From Amphimedon queenslandica (taxonomy: Eukaryota > Porifera > Demospongiae > Haplosclerida > Niphatidae): a stretch of 64,000 bases of DNA. Positions 1 to 11,100 of this stretch are shown here, piece by piece. Each line of letters begins with the position of its first letter. Within the stretch, counting starts at the first letter, position 1. Below the pieces are notes generated by a model that worked only from the letters and a program-made list of their open reading frames with translations, was not told where the DNA came from and did not search any database. A program made the position numbers and the translations under genes. The DNA lies in the NCBI RefSeq assembly GCF_000090795.2, contig NW_003546427.1, positions 84,320-148,319 on the forward strand, in the 5' to 3' direction.

Positions 1-307
1 GTGTACCATAAAATGCAGAAGCTTGTTGATAATTAAAATGGCCTAGGATATGACATTTTTTAATGAAATATGGATTTTAATTCTGGGCATGCTACATTGT
101 ACTTGTATACCGTATTGAATTAATTTTTGCAGGTTCAATTTGTAAATGTTTTTGTCCACTAAAATTATGCACTACTGATGTACATGTGCAGTATAAATGT
201 TCCTTTGTTTGTGTACATGTACATGTATGTTGCAGTATGGCTATTATAGGGGGCAAGAGCCTTGTAATGTTATTCATTCTTTTAGCTAATTTTTACTGTG
301 TTTATAG
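1..307. other. Upstream flank of the NLR gene, no exon assigned
   Basis: No coding exon can be assigned here. The stretch is AT-rich and contains TACATGTA-type repeats near 210-230. It ends in a usable 3' splice site (AG at 306-307), so it is probably the intron in front of the first visible NLR exon. The start codon of that gene should lie either here in a very short exon or before the window. Confidence 0.4.
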
Positions 308-3300
308 GTTTGGCAACTGAAGGATCTTTGGAAAGACAACCACAAGATGAGCCACACAAAAGATACCTCCCAATTAGTTACTCAAAAAGTGAGCAAGCGA
401 AGGCTCCTTGTGAAAAAGACACCAGCAACATTGCTTGGCAGATCTTTGACAAATGTCATGATCAACTGGTTGACATCATCAGGGGTGATGATAAACTTTG
501 CCACAGTTTGTTAGAGGAGCTGTATCAATGCTTCCTTATTGGTTCAGCAGAGAAAGAAGTCATTCAGCAGTTGCCGTGCATTGACATAAGGAGCAAAGCA
601 ATAATGGGACGCGTCTCTACTTTTATTAGCAAAGGAAGAAATCCAATCGGGTCCCTAGCTAAGTTAGTGTCTGTTCTGAAGAGCTTTGAAGTATTTTCTG
701 CCATAAATAGGAACTTATTGATGGAAGGTATTTGTCAATGAAGGAAGTATAACTTTTACCATAATTATTTTGTAGCTCGTTATGCTGACTTGAAACTGAG
801 AGATGTACATGCAAGTCACTCGGCCAAGAAATCACCACCTGTATCAGACAAAATAACAACTTCTGCTACAAGTATTTTTAGAGAATTTTTGAGAGCTTCT
901 TATTTATTGTCTTATTGTTCATAGAATATGATGAGGATCTAATGACTGATTCCATTAAGAAATATTCTCGTCATATGAAGCTTTATTATAAGAAGCAAAA
1001 GCCTGACCCAAAGTGGTCAATGGATAGTGCCCCATCAAAAGTTTATGTAGACTTAGCAGTTCTTAACAAAGATGAAGTCTGCTCTGATCCTTTCTCAAAA
1101 TCGACAATACATGGGATTGATGATGATATTTTTCAGCGCAAGGATCCACTCTCAGTAGATGAGCTGTGCAACATTGAGTATGGAGATGCCATTTTGATTG
1201 AAGGTGCTCCTGGAATAGGGAAATCAATGCTTGCATTTGAGATATGTAGCCGATGGGTCAAAGGAAAAGCGTTAATGGGCTACACACTGCTGTTATTGTT
1301 TCGTTTAAGAGAAAAATTTGTACAAGATTGTGAGACCGTTAAAGAGTTACTGGGTTGCTTCTTGGTTGGTCAGTCATGGAAGGAGGAAGTTGTTAGAGAT
1401 ATTATTGATAACAGTGGAGAGGGTGTCATTATTATTCTTGAAGGTTTTGATGAGCTACCTCATGAGCTTACCACACCTGATTCAGTATTTTTAAAGTTGT
1501 CTTTTGAGCTCCCAAGTGCATCTTTTATCTTCACTAGTCGTCCATCAGCAAAGCATTGCTTAAAACAGGAAATTTTATTTGAGCGTCACGTTGAAGTGAT
1601 TGGATTTACTAAGCCAAGCATTGAAAAATATGTTACTGAGTTTTTCAAAGGGAACAGTGAGCATATTACGAGTTTTAATCAACATCTAGAAGAGTCACCA
1701 AAAATAAGAGACTCTCTTTATATTCCTGTCAATCTCGTTATTGTATGCACCATATTTGAGCAGTCCATTAGAAATGAAGAGCAAGTTCCGTTAAAAGGCA
1801 TTGTAACATCAACCAAATTATATGATGTAATGATTAAAACATTATTATATCGACATATGAAAAGTCAGAATCCAGCAAAATCAATTAGTATACCAGATTT
1901 GAATAGATTGCCTTATAATCTTGCTATAGAATTTAAGAAAATTTGTGAAATAGCATATAATGGCCTAAGAGAAAAGAAGACAAAGCTTTTATTTTATGCA
2001 AATGATGAATTTGAGACCTTCGGAAGCAACTTTGAAACTTTAGGCATAATGCAGAAAGAAATTCAACTTTATCCAGGAAAAGGTGATGTTGTTGTTTATT
2101 CCTTTCTTCATCTCACTATTCAAGAGTTCCTTGCTGCCTATCATGTTAGCCAGCTACCTCGAAAAGAAATCAAGGAACATTTTCACCGATACAAAAATGT
2201 AAGAAATTTGGCGACAATGCTTCGGTTTCTAGCTGGGCTTACTGAGTTAAAGTCAATCACAATAAGTGTAAACAAAGAATTGTACAACATGAATACATTG
2301 CATTGCTTATATGAGTCTGGGGATGAGTCTATCATAAGTCGACTATTCAACAAAAGTCATGAGATATTCAAAATTCGTCGACTGCTACCAAAGGCCACAC
2401 CCCAAGACATGTACATAATTGGAAGATGCATAGCATTGAGTAAATGCCAATGGGAGCTGAGTTTTACGCTTCGTGGTGTAACTCATGATCATATTGAGAG
2501 ACTTCAGAGAGGATTATATTCCGAGAAATTTATTTCATGTAAAATAAATGAAATTAGTTTCTCACTTAATCCTATTGGAGATGAAGGAATGATAAAGTTG
2601 TTGTGTTTTCCTGATCGTATTCTCCACCATTTGGTTTCATTACGTTTGTCAACTTGTGAACTACAGCTTCAATCAGCTATAGAATTTGCCAAACGTTTTG
2701 AGAAGTTTCATAACCTGTCTACCCTTTTGTATCACAATAATCGATTGCAAGAAGGTGATCAACGTTCTCTCCTTGAAGCAATGATTCCTATGCATAATAT
2801 TAAACGGGTTTCTTTCTCTAAGCTTAGTTCTGAAGAGTGCTCATTGCTATTGACAAAAGTAACTAATCTTAGCACAGTTGAACTCTATCAATTAGGATCC
2901 GATAGTATCAAAGCAATAGTTGAATGTGTGCCCTGTGCTGCTTCACTTCGAGTTTTACGTATTGAACAATCGCAATGTGCTGTAGAGAACCTCAACCAGT
3001 TACCCAAGGCACTCTCCTCCTCTACTCTAGAAAACCTAGAGCTAATCAATTGTAACATTAACTTTGACATTGTTCCTATTATTGTTGAAGCTGTGTTAGA
3101 ATCAACTCATTTAGCAACCCTTGGCCTTCGAGATAATTTCATTGGTGATAAAGGAGGCTTTTTATTGTGTAAAATGCTGAAACAACTTTTTTCTGGGACT
3201 ACTACCAATAGACGCCATAATAGTTTAAAGTTTCTTGACATTGGGCATAACAATTTCACAGAGGTGGGAGTATCAGATTTTGTAACACTATTGGCTTCTT

Positions 3301-3422
3301 TGAAAGTTGCAGATTGCGATTTTGCTCTCTTTGTATCCCTTAGTTGGAAGGATTTTGAAACAAAATTTAACTGTTATTCAGATGCTGAGAAATTTTTAAA
3401 ATTTGATCGTAATGAAGATTGA
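308..3422 (+). CDS. NOD-like receptor (death-fold, NACHT, LRR), 5' end not seen
   Basis: Exons 308-727, 776-871 and 925-3422 join in frame; stop TGA at 3420-3422. The first exon encodes a helical domain of about 100 residues that looks like a CARD or DEATH fold (around LVDIIRGDDKLCHSLLEEL). The large exon holds a NACHT NTPase: Walker A is EGAPGIGKS (near 1200) and Walker B is VIIILEGFDELP (near 1425). A winged-helix or superhelical region follows, then leucine-rich repeats with NLR-type LxxLxLxxN spacing from about 2550 to 3300. In the family, NACHT oligomerises after the LRRs sense a ligand and the death-fold domain recruits effectors in the cytoplasm. Sponges are known to carry large NLR families of this layout. 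No ATG is visible: the reading frame enters exon 1 from an upstream splice site, so the model is 5'-partial. Family assignment is strong; the exact N-terminal domain type is inferred. Confidence 0.88.
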
Positions 3423-3458
3423 TTTGAATTTCTACTAACGGTGATCTAATCTTTTTAT

Positions 3459-3511
3459 TAATAATTTATTTGTTGATACTTGCTTTTTAGTAATAATTTA
3501 TTTGTTGATAC
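3459..3511. repeat. Short direct repeat between NLR and GH76 genes
   Basis: A 21-bp unit beginning TAATAATTTATTTGTTGATA occurs at 3459-3479 and again at 3491-3511, offset by 32 bp. It sits in the 197-bp gap between the NLR stop and the next start codon, so it is in 3' UTR or promoter sequence. No function is apparent. Confidence 0.7.
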
Positions 3512-3619
3512 ATGAATAACAGGATTGCTATATCACGTGCTTTATCACATCTATAATCATTGATCATATGATTCACCATATCTAGACTGTAATGAATCTG
3601 ATTATTTACTATTTTTATC

Positions 3620-6600
3620 ATGTATGCTGTGTTAACATTGCTCCTTGTTCTGTCTTTCTCCTTCAGCAGCTTGCCCAGCAGCAAGAAAACTGAAGGAAGT
3701 CATGGAACTAATACTGCTCTGCCCAATGCCACTACACGTGCGACAGAAGCTCTAGATGGCTTGCTCTATTATTTCTGGGAGCATGACCCCAAGGCAAAAA
3801 AAATTGGTTTCTTTTTTTCTTGTGGTCAAATAGGAGGTTGGGGTGGAAATGAAGTATGGACCCAATGTAGCTGTAATACGAGAGATGCTTGTACTGATTG
3901 TTATCGCTGGTGGGATGCTGTCTCTCTTGAATCTATTGCCACTTATGGCATTTACACTAAATCTAACAGAAATGCTACTGTCCCCAGCACTATTTATGCT
4001 CATTCACCGTATAATGAAAAATGGAATGCTACAGCTATTTGTACTTTCATTGATGATTTTCTGTGGTATGGTATTGCTTACTTACGAGTATATGAATGGC
4101 TCAAGGTAATGTGTTGGTTCATGTATTATTGAAGATATGATTATTTGCTACCAAATTTGAATGCAGTTTTTGTCGCATGATAGAAGAATTGAAAAATATT
4201 CCATTAGCTTGTTTCCATTTTTAAAACAAATATTCAGAAAAGTTTTAGTACCTCCTGAGGGAAACCTTCAATTTTTGGGGTTTCTATTCTAGCTTTGAGA
4301 ATTTGTGAAGCAGTAGCTGGTGTGGAATTAATTTTCATGCAGGCTCAAATTTTACAAAATTATTTTCACTAGATTTGTTGTTATCAATATTGAAAAAAAT
4401 TTAAACCACAAAAATAAAAAAAACAAGGAGTTTGAGCTATACAGTATAATGGTTCACATCTTGTTTTTGACTGATTCATATATTGACAACTACACAATCT
4501 GATTACTTAGTATCTAACGGCATAGTGCTACAAGCTTATGGTAGATTTATGGTAATAAACTAATAAAAGATGTTTTGTTTTGAAATAGGAACCAATATGG
4601 CTCAACCGCTCTCTCGGTATATACAATTGGTCATGGTTTTATGGCTGGGATGATGACAGAGTAAATGAAACGTCAACCAATGAAACGTCAACCAATACTA
4701 GCTGTGGTGGTGTTTGGTGGAATAATTGTGAAGACCATCATTTTAAAGACTCCATCACTATACTACAGATGCTTCACTTCTCATCAAAACTAGCTTATCT
4801 TTTTCCTAAAAATGATACTTACTTGTTGAAGGCAGAAAAAGTATGGAACTGGTTCTTCAGTTTTGATGATGGATATGGCTTAATGACTGAAAAGTATTTA
4901 GTATCAACTGGTGCTGTTCCTGAAAACTGCTGTAATTCTTCATCAACTGATCCGTTTGCTAAATGTCACAATTCAAGGATACCAGGTACTTCATATAATC
5001 AAGGACTACTGATGAGTTCATCAGCTTACCTGTACAGGAGGACTGGTAACAAGACCTATCTACTAGTAGGAATGAGAGCATTAGAAGCTATACTGACCAA
5101 CTATACTACCGACGAAGGTATTCTTATAGATGAGCCTAGAGGCTATCAAAACTATCAATATGATTGTTGGGGTTCTTCATCAGATCCTGGGGGTGACTGG
5201 TACTCATTCCAAGGTATATTCATGCTCCATCTTGGATATTTTGTGGAGACGCTGAGGGATAATGGAAGCTTTTCTGATGATATGTTAGAAAAAGTGACAG
5301 CATTTATACAGAAGACAAGTGATTCTGCATGGACAAAATCAGTTGTATGGCCTCCATTTAACAATACTTCTGATGCCTGTAACACTGGTCCTCTTAAACC
5401 TGCTGTCAACTACCCAAAGTTTCACTGGTGGTGGGGAGAAAATACAACTTCTCAAATAATTCCACCAGATCCAAGTATATTCTTTCATAAAAGTCAGTTA
5501 CGCTGTGCTGGTAATAATACACAGCTATGGGAAGGTTTAACTAATGATGAAAATGTCTGTAAAGGGAAATGCATGGAGTACTCAAACTGCTCTAAATACC
5601 TTTATAGTTCCTATCAAGATGTTCCGGGCATTGATTGTTGGATATGGTCCTATAATCGTACTGATCACTTATGCCATAAAAATGACTATGACTTCAGTGT
5701 TGGGATAAAGAGACCTGTGGGCGCTTCTTGTTCCGGCCATTGTAACAGTAGTACACCCATCAAAACAGCAAGTGGTGGTGTGTGTTATTGTGATGCACAA
5801 TGTGATAAGCACCTTGACTGTTGCCTTGATTATGTCGACCAATGTCTACCTGAGGATAAGCAAATCCCGTCCTGCAAGGGAACATGCAATAAGAATCAAG
5901 CTCTTCCTATAAGAGGAGGTGGGTACTGCTGGTGTACAATGGGATGTAATCCTTGGTACCCATATAGAAATTTCAAGCTTGCTACAAGCTTGTTACAACC
6001 AGTTCACAACCTTGCAAGGTTGTAGCAACCTGGTAACAACCTTGTACAAAAGTGATAAAGTTGTGAGCAACCTAGTGACAACCTTGTATAAAAGTGCTGA
6101 AGTTGTGACTAACGTGTTACAAACATAACAACCTTGTGACAAGGTTGTCCGAAGGTTGGCAGGAAACTGAGGTTTCATTAAGTACGCCCCACGATGATAT
6201 GAAGCTATTGCTACCATATATAAGGGGACCATTGACCAGCCCTTGTACAAGTCAATAAAGATAGCATTAATACACATCCACATCTTTATACATTAACTAC
6301 ATGTATCATAGATACATTACAAGTATCTAGAAATCATTTGACATTATATGACATTAATTATGTGTCGATAGGCTTTCAGATTATAGTTATTCTATTGAAT
6401 TTAATTTACATTGTGACAAGGTTGTCACAAGGTTGTTACATGGTTGTCACAAGGTGGAAAACGTGTCAATTCCAGGGTTTTTACAAGGTGGTGGGCCTTG
6501 TGGCCAGGTAGGGACCACCTTGTGACCACCTAGTAACAACAACATTGTCACAAGGTTGCCACAACCATGCTGCAACCTTGTTTTTTCTATATGGGTATAC

Positions 6601-6751
6601 TGATAACAACAGTATCGGTAGTTGTTGCAAGGATTATGTGCAAGAATGTCAACTGATAACAATTCCTCCTTGCCTTGATGCAAGGACTCAGGGATCTGCT
6701 GTCAATCTGTTTATTAGCCATTTACGTGTGGAACAACTTTCACAAGGATAA
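3620..6751 (+). CDS. Secreted GH76-like glycoside hydrolase with PAN-like and somatomedin B domains
   Basis: Exon 1 is 3620-4105. It begins with a signal peptide (MYAVLTLLLVLSFSFSS) and carries the GH76-type Asp-Asp motif in IDDFLWYGIAYLRVYEW. Exon 2 starts at 4589, in phase. It continues the family pattern with CGGVWW, SYNQGLLMSSSAYLYRRTG and many N-glycosylation sites. Known GH76 enzymes are alpha-1,6-mannanases or transglycosylases of bacteria and fungi; the substrate here is unknown. After the catalytic part comes a PAN/apple-like module (CKGKCMEYSNCSKYLY to DCWIWSY). A complete somatomedin B domain follows (CYCDAQC, DCCLDYVDQC) and then a second one interrupted after CWCTMGCNPW by a transposon at 5957-6597. 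Its remainder, GSCCKDYVQEC, reappears at about 6622-6654. Unspliced, the frame stops inside the element at 6025. Splicing 5956-6612 restores one frame of 663 codons ending at TAA 6749-6751. The GH76 call is good; the last splice is inferred. Confidence 0.78.
5957..6597. mobile_element. Inverted-repeat DNA transposon (MITE) inside a somatomedin B exon
   Basis: The two ends are inverted copies of TACCCATATAGAAA (5957-5970 and 6584-6597). Imperfect inversion continues inward for about 45 bp (CAAGCTTGCTACAAGC against CAAGGTTGCAGCATGG). TA flanks both ends, so the target duplication is probably TA and the terminal repeat starts CCCATATAG. The interior is rich in AACCTTGT and its complement in both orientations and has no transposase. 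It splits a host protein domain cleanly, so the insertion is younger than the domain. Confidence 0.85.
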
Positions 6752-7796
6752 CAAAATGTTTTGAAATACAATGAAGCATATTATTTGGAACTTGCTACAG
6801 TTGCATATTACAATTGCTAGCTACAATATAGTTGTAGTATTAGGCAACTGAGATGCTGTAATATAATAATTTGAGAGCTATACAATTTATTTCTCTTTGT
6901 AGTAATCTACATGTATGTAAATAATAATGCTTAGATATAAGAACAAGAAAAATAGTCTAGTTTTATTGGTACCCCATTACAGTATTTAGGAATGATATTT
7001 AGTTGACAATTTAGCAAAAGTTGCTTCACTAGAATTCAAATTTATTTATTAGTGGTACAATTGGCAAAATAATATTTACTACTGACTTAATGTGCCAAAC
7101 GTATCACAAAAACAAATGTACAAATGATCTGTAACATGATTTATGATCTCAATTCCAAACAATAATAACAATTAAACAGATCTAAATCATACACTTCTTG
7201 TGCCTGTACAGTACTCCCATGATTGTAAGTGGGTATGTGTCTCGCTAGCAAAACTAAATTATAATTCAATGAATAGTTGATGTAGCTACATGTCACTTTA
7301 AGAATGTGTTTCACTTTATGAATGACCTACATGTATCAGGATATACCTTTACAAACAGGTGGCATATTGAATGGCTTCAAGCCCATCTTCCTTCAACTCA
7401 AAAGTTACTGTATCTACTATTTAGTCTTGTCATGTCCCCTTTCTACATACCTGTATCAGTGTGCCTCTTTATGTAAGGGGCCGAACTAAGGTATGGCTAG
7501 CAAGACTATATCAATGTATTGTATTTGATCTATTAAAGGCTTTTCCTAGCAAAATTATCTATGGACTAATAGAATCAGTTTTAGAGATGGCAACATTACT
7601 TCAGAATTAAAAAAATTAAGATTGACTGAAAACATTTAACCAAAACATTATCTTGAAAATATCTATGCACATACAATTGATATTCTTGTCACTACATCTT
7701 GAGTCTCTGCTAACTGAATAATTTACTAAGCACTTTTTAAATAATTAACAATAGCATCCAATATAAAAGAATGATATGACATGAATAATACTAATA
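6752..7796. other. Intergenic, 3' UTR of the GH76 gene and COX17 3' flank
   Basis: AT-rich sequence between convergent 3' ends. I see no exon, RNA gene or inverted-repeat element here. COX17 is transcribed towards this stretch, so its 3' UTR lies in the last few hundred bases. Confidence 0.6.
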
Positions 7797-7982
7797 CTAA
7801 ACTTTAAATCCTAACTTCCTCATACACTCCTTATGTTCCTCTATCAATGTCAAACAGTTTTCTTCTCCATTTTCCATTATGCATTCATCTCTCACTTTTT
7901 TTGTCTCAGGACAGGCACAACAAGGTCTTAGCTTCTTTCCCTCAGGTTTTATTTCTTCCTGTTTTTGATTTTCTGATGACAT
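7797..7982 (-). CDS. COX17: Cytochrome c oxidase copper chaperone COX17
   Basis: A single uninterrupted exon of 61 residues, ATG at 7982-7980 and stop TAG at 7799-7797. COX17 sits in the mitochondrial intermembrane space and passes Cu(I) to SCO1/SCO2 and COX11 for assembly of cytochrome oxidase. The copper site and the twin CX9C framework are visible: [16 protein letters not shown] supplies the CC metal-binding pair and the first CX9C, and [19 protein letters not shown] the second. The length matches the animal family (about 60-63 residues) and the C-terminus LGFKV is nearly that of vertebrates. It is divergent from SF3A1, with 211 bp between start codons. Confidence 0.97.
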   Translation of the reverse strand: MSSENQKQEEIKPEGKKLRPCCACPETKKVRDECIMENGEENCLTLIEEHKECMRKLGFKV

Positions 7983-8193
7983 CTTGTTACCAATGTGCGA
8001 GCCAATGTGTTACCACCTCGAGTCGAGTGAATCAATCGACTAATCAATGCCACTGAAATTTAATTTTACCTTTTCACTCCACAGTCCACACCCACTTTCC
8101 CTTTAAATAGAGATTCATAAATTTTCAATTTTTCATAATTTTTTGCTACAACTTCACCAAGCAGCAACACACGTTTACAACGTATATATATAT
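7983..8193. promoter_or_regulatory. Shared promoter of COX17 and SF3A1
   Basis: The 211 bp between two divergent start codons must contain both promoters. An A/T-rich stretch and the alternating TATATATATA just before the SF3A1 ATG are visible, along with a CTCGAGTCGAG-like palindromic patch near 8019. Individual factor sites cannot be assigned. Confidence 0.65.
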
Positions 8194-11100
8194 ATGCCTG
8201 AGATAGTGGAGCAACAGCCCCAGGATGATGGTGGAGAAGGTGAAAAGAAGAAGGAGTCTAAGGCTGTAGTTGGGATTATTTATCCTCCTCCTGAAGTTAG
8301 GAGTATCCATGATTCAGTTTTCAACATACTGCACACACCCCATGAGTCTATGCCTATTTGTGGTCCATGCAAGTTTGGACTTTTATAATAATTTTATAAT
8401 GATGTAAATTGTTGTGTACTCACTGTACTGTATAACTGGAGATTTTGGGGGACTGTTTTAACAGTTCCGATGAGATTTACGTAATGAAAATTCGTCAATA
8501 TCTATATGTGTATATACATACATGGAATACATTTGATACTGTACAATGGGTAGGGGTATGTACACGTATAATGCATTGATTCACAAAAATAAATTCACAA
8601 AAGATTTTGGTGGATTTATGAAACTCAAGTTTCCGGCTATACAGTACATACATGTATATACATGTACAATGTATATCATCAATTTAGAGTGGTACTAACT
8701 TTTGTTGTTGTCTTCCTGATCTATATCGTTTAAATAGATATTGTAGATAAAACTGCCGATTTTGTTGCTAGAAATGGTATGTAACCACTTCATGTGTTCT
8801 CTCCTTTTTTTCTTTGAACCCTCTATCCCTCTATTGTTATGAAATACATGTATTCTGTTCTCACTTTCTTATCACTTTTAGGCCCTGAGTTTGAAGGACG
8901 GATAAGACTTAACGAAGCAAACAATACTAAATTTAATTTCCTTAATTTTGGTGATCCATACCATGCCTACTATCAACATAAGATAAAAGAGATTAAGGAA
9001 GGAGTTAGTAAGTTTATCATGCACATGTGTTTTCGAAATTATATTTATCTAGCTTGATACATATTATGTTCTTTATGTTTCATTCTATAATTTGTTGTAC
9101 ATGTACATGTAGGTCAAGAAGCTTCAATGGAAACCTCCAAAGCTGCTCCCCGTCCTACTGTTCAGCCAGTTACTATAGTAACAGAGCCAGAGATACCAAA
9201 GGAACCTCCTCCTGAATGGGAATTTATGGCTGAGCCTCCAGCAATATCAAGACGACATCTGTATGCTTAGATGCATGTACATGTACCTGAAATGCCTTGA
9301 TGTACTGTACGTAGTTTTGTACATGATTTTGTACCAGTTTAGTATATTTTTCTGCTATACATGTACATGAATTTATGGAACCATTTGACATACTGTACAT
9401 GTGTAATTAACTTTGTCTCTTATACTTTGTCTTCTTTCTTTTTCTCTTTTTACAGTGACATTGTTAAACTAACTGCTCAGTTTGTTGCTCGTAATGGTGC
9501 TCACTTTATGGATCAATTGATGATGAGGGAACAGAAAAATGAAACATTTGATTTTCTCAGAAGAAACCACATTCTTTTCTCATACTTTACTAAACTTGTT
9601 GAACAGTACAGTAAAGTAAGTGCATACTTTATGACAATTCCATTTTGAACTGAACAATGTATGTGTACTGTATGTTAAATTCTGAATCATTATATTTTGT
9701 ATTAATTGGAATAATTTAGGTTCTGATGCCATCGTATAGCCAAACTGAAAAATTGAGACAGTTGGCTGAGCATCCACTTGGAGTCAGTGAAGTTAGTCCC
9801 TTGTCAATACATTATATCTCTAAATTCTCATGGCTAAAAAATTTGTGAAGCTTCTAAACTTGCTCAAAAACTATTGCAAACCTTCCTGTGTTAGTTAATT
9901 GTTTTCAAAATATTTGATTATTGTGAAATTTAGCAATTTATGAATATTTCAGAGTTCAGACCATGATTTTATAGGCATCATATGTTGCTTATTTAATTTT
10001 TTTAGTTAATGGATCAGGTCAACACTAGGGTAGTGTGGCAGCAGTACCAGGATAGAGAGAAAAGGAAGGCAGAGGAGCAAGCAGAGAAAGAAAGAGGTTT
10101 ATTAAATTAATAATGATTGATAATTTAGTTCATCTTTGATTGTGTAGTTGAGTATGCTCAAATTGATTGGCATGACTTTATTATTGTTGAGACTATCAAC
10201 TTTAGAGAGAGTGAAGCCGGTAAGTTACATTGTATTACACAAATAATCAGTATACATGTACATGTATGTGGTTTAGACTCATGTGCCTGTTATGCTTTAG
10301 TGCATGTACATGTACTGTTGTATATAGTCGATCTGCTGTCAAATAGCATTAAATAGTTTAATCGTTTACGTTGTATAATGTACAGAATTAAAGGTAAGCT
10401 CAATTGAGAATAATATGAAAATTAAATTGTTACAGTGAATTCATTTAAGGTTGTATGGGTTAGGATTTTAAGTACATCTATATGGGTTGGGAAGACAAAA
10501 ACATAAGGAAACTTGAAGTAGAGCACGTCAGTAGCTTCATATAAATATATAAACTTGAATAGAGATGAGGGAGAAGAGAGATCAATCATCATGCCACAAA
10601 TTCTAACTTAGCAAGAAACTATATCAATAGTACACTGGTGAAATGTACATACTGTACATCAGTTTCACCTACTGGTAGTCTGGTACACATTTATATATCT
10701 GAATAACCAACCTGCACTTAAAATGTATATTGTATTTTTATGCAATGTATTGTTAATCACAATTAAGCTTACCTTAAGCCTACTATTATTTGCGTCTACT
10801 AATTTTAGCGAAATCAACAAAAGTCATGTTTAGTGTTACTAATTTTAGCGTTTTTAACCAAATTAACTATAAATAATAACCATTATAATGAATAATAATT
10901 ATTTTGGCGTCTATTTAATTTAGCTATTTAAAGCTCTCTCGCTAATGTAGCTAAATTTAGTAGACACTAAAAATAGTAGGCTTAAGGTAATATTTCAGCT
11001 TTGTATGGAATTAATAGTAATTTGGTAGTATTGATTGCAGTAGTAAGATTTTTTCTGTTGTACATGTATATATATACAGTGTATATATGTATAGTTACAG

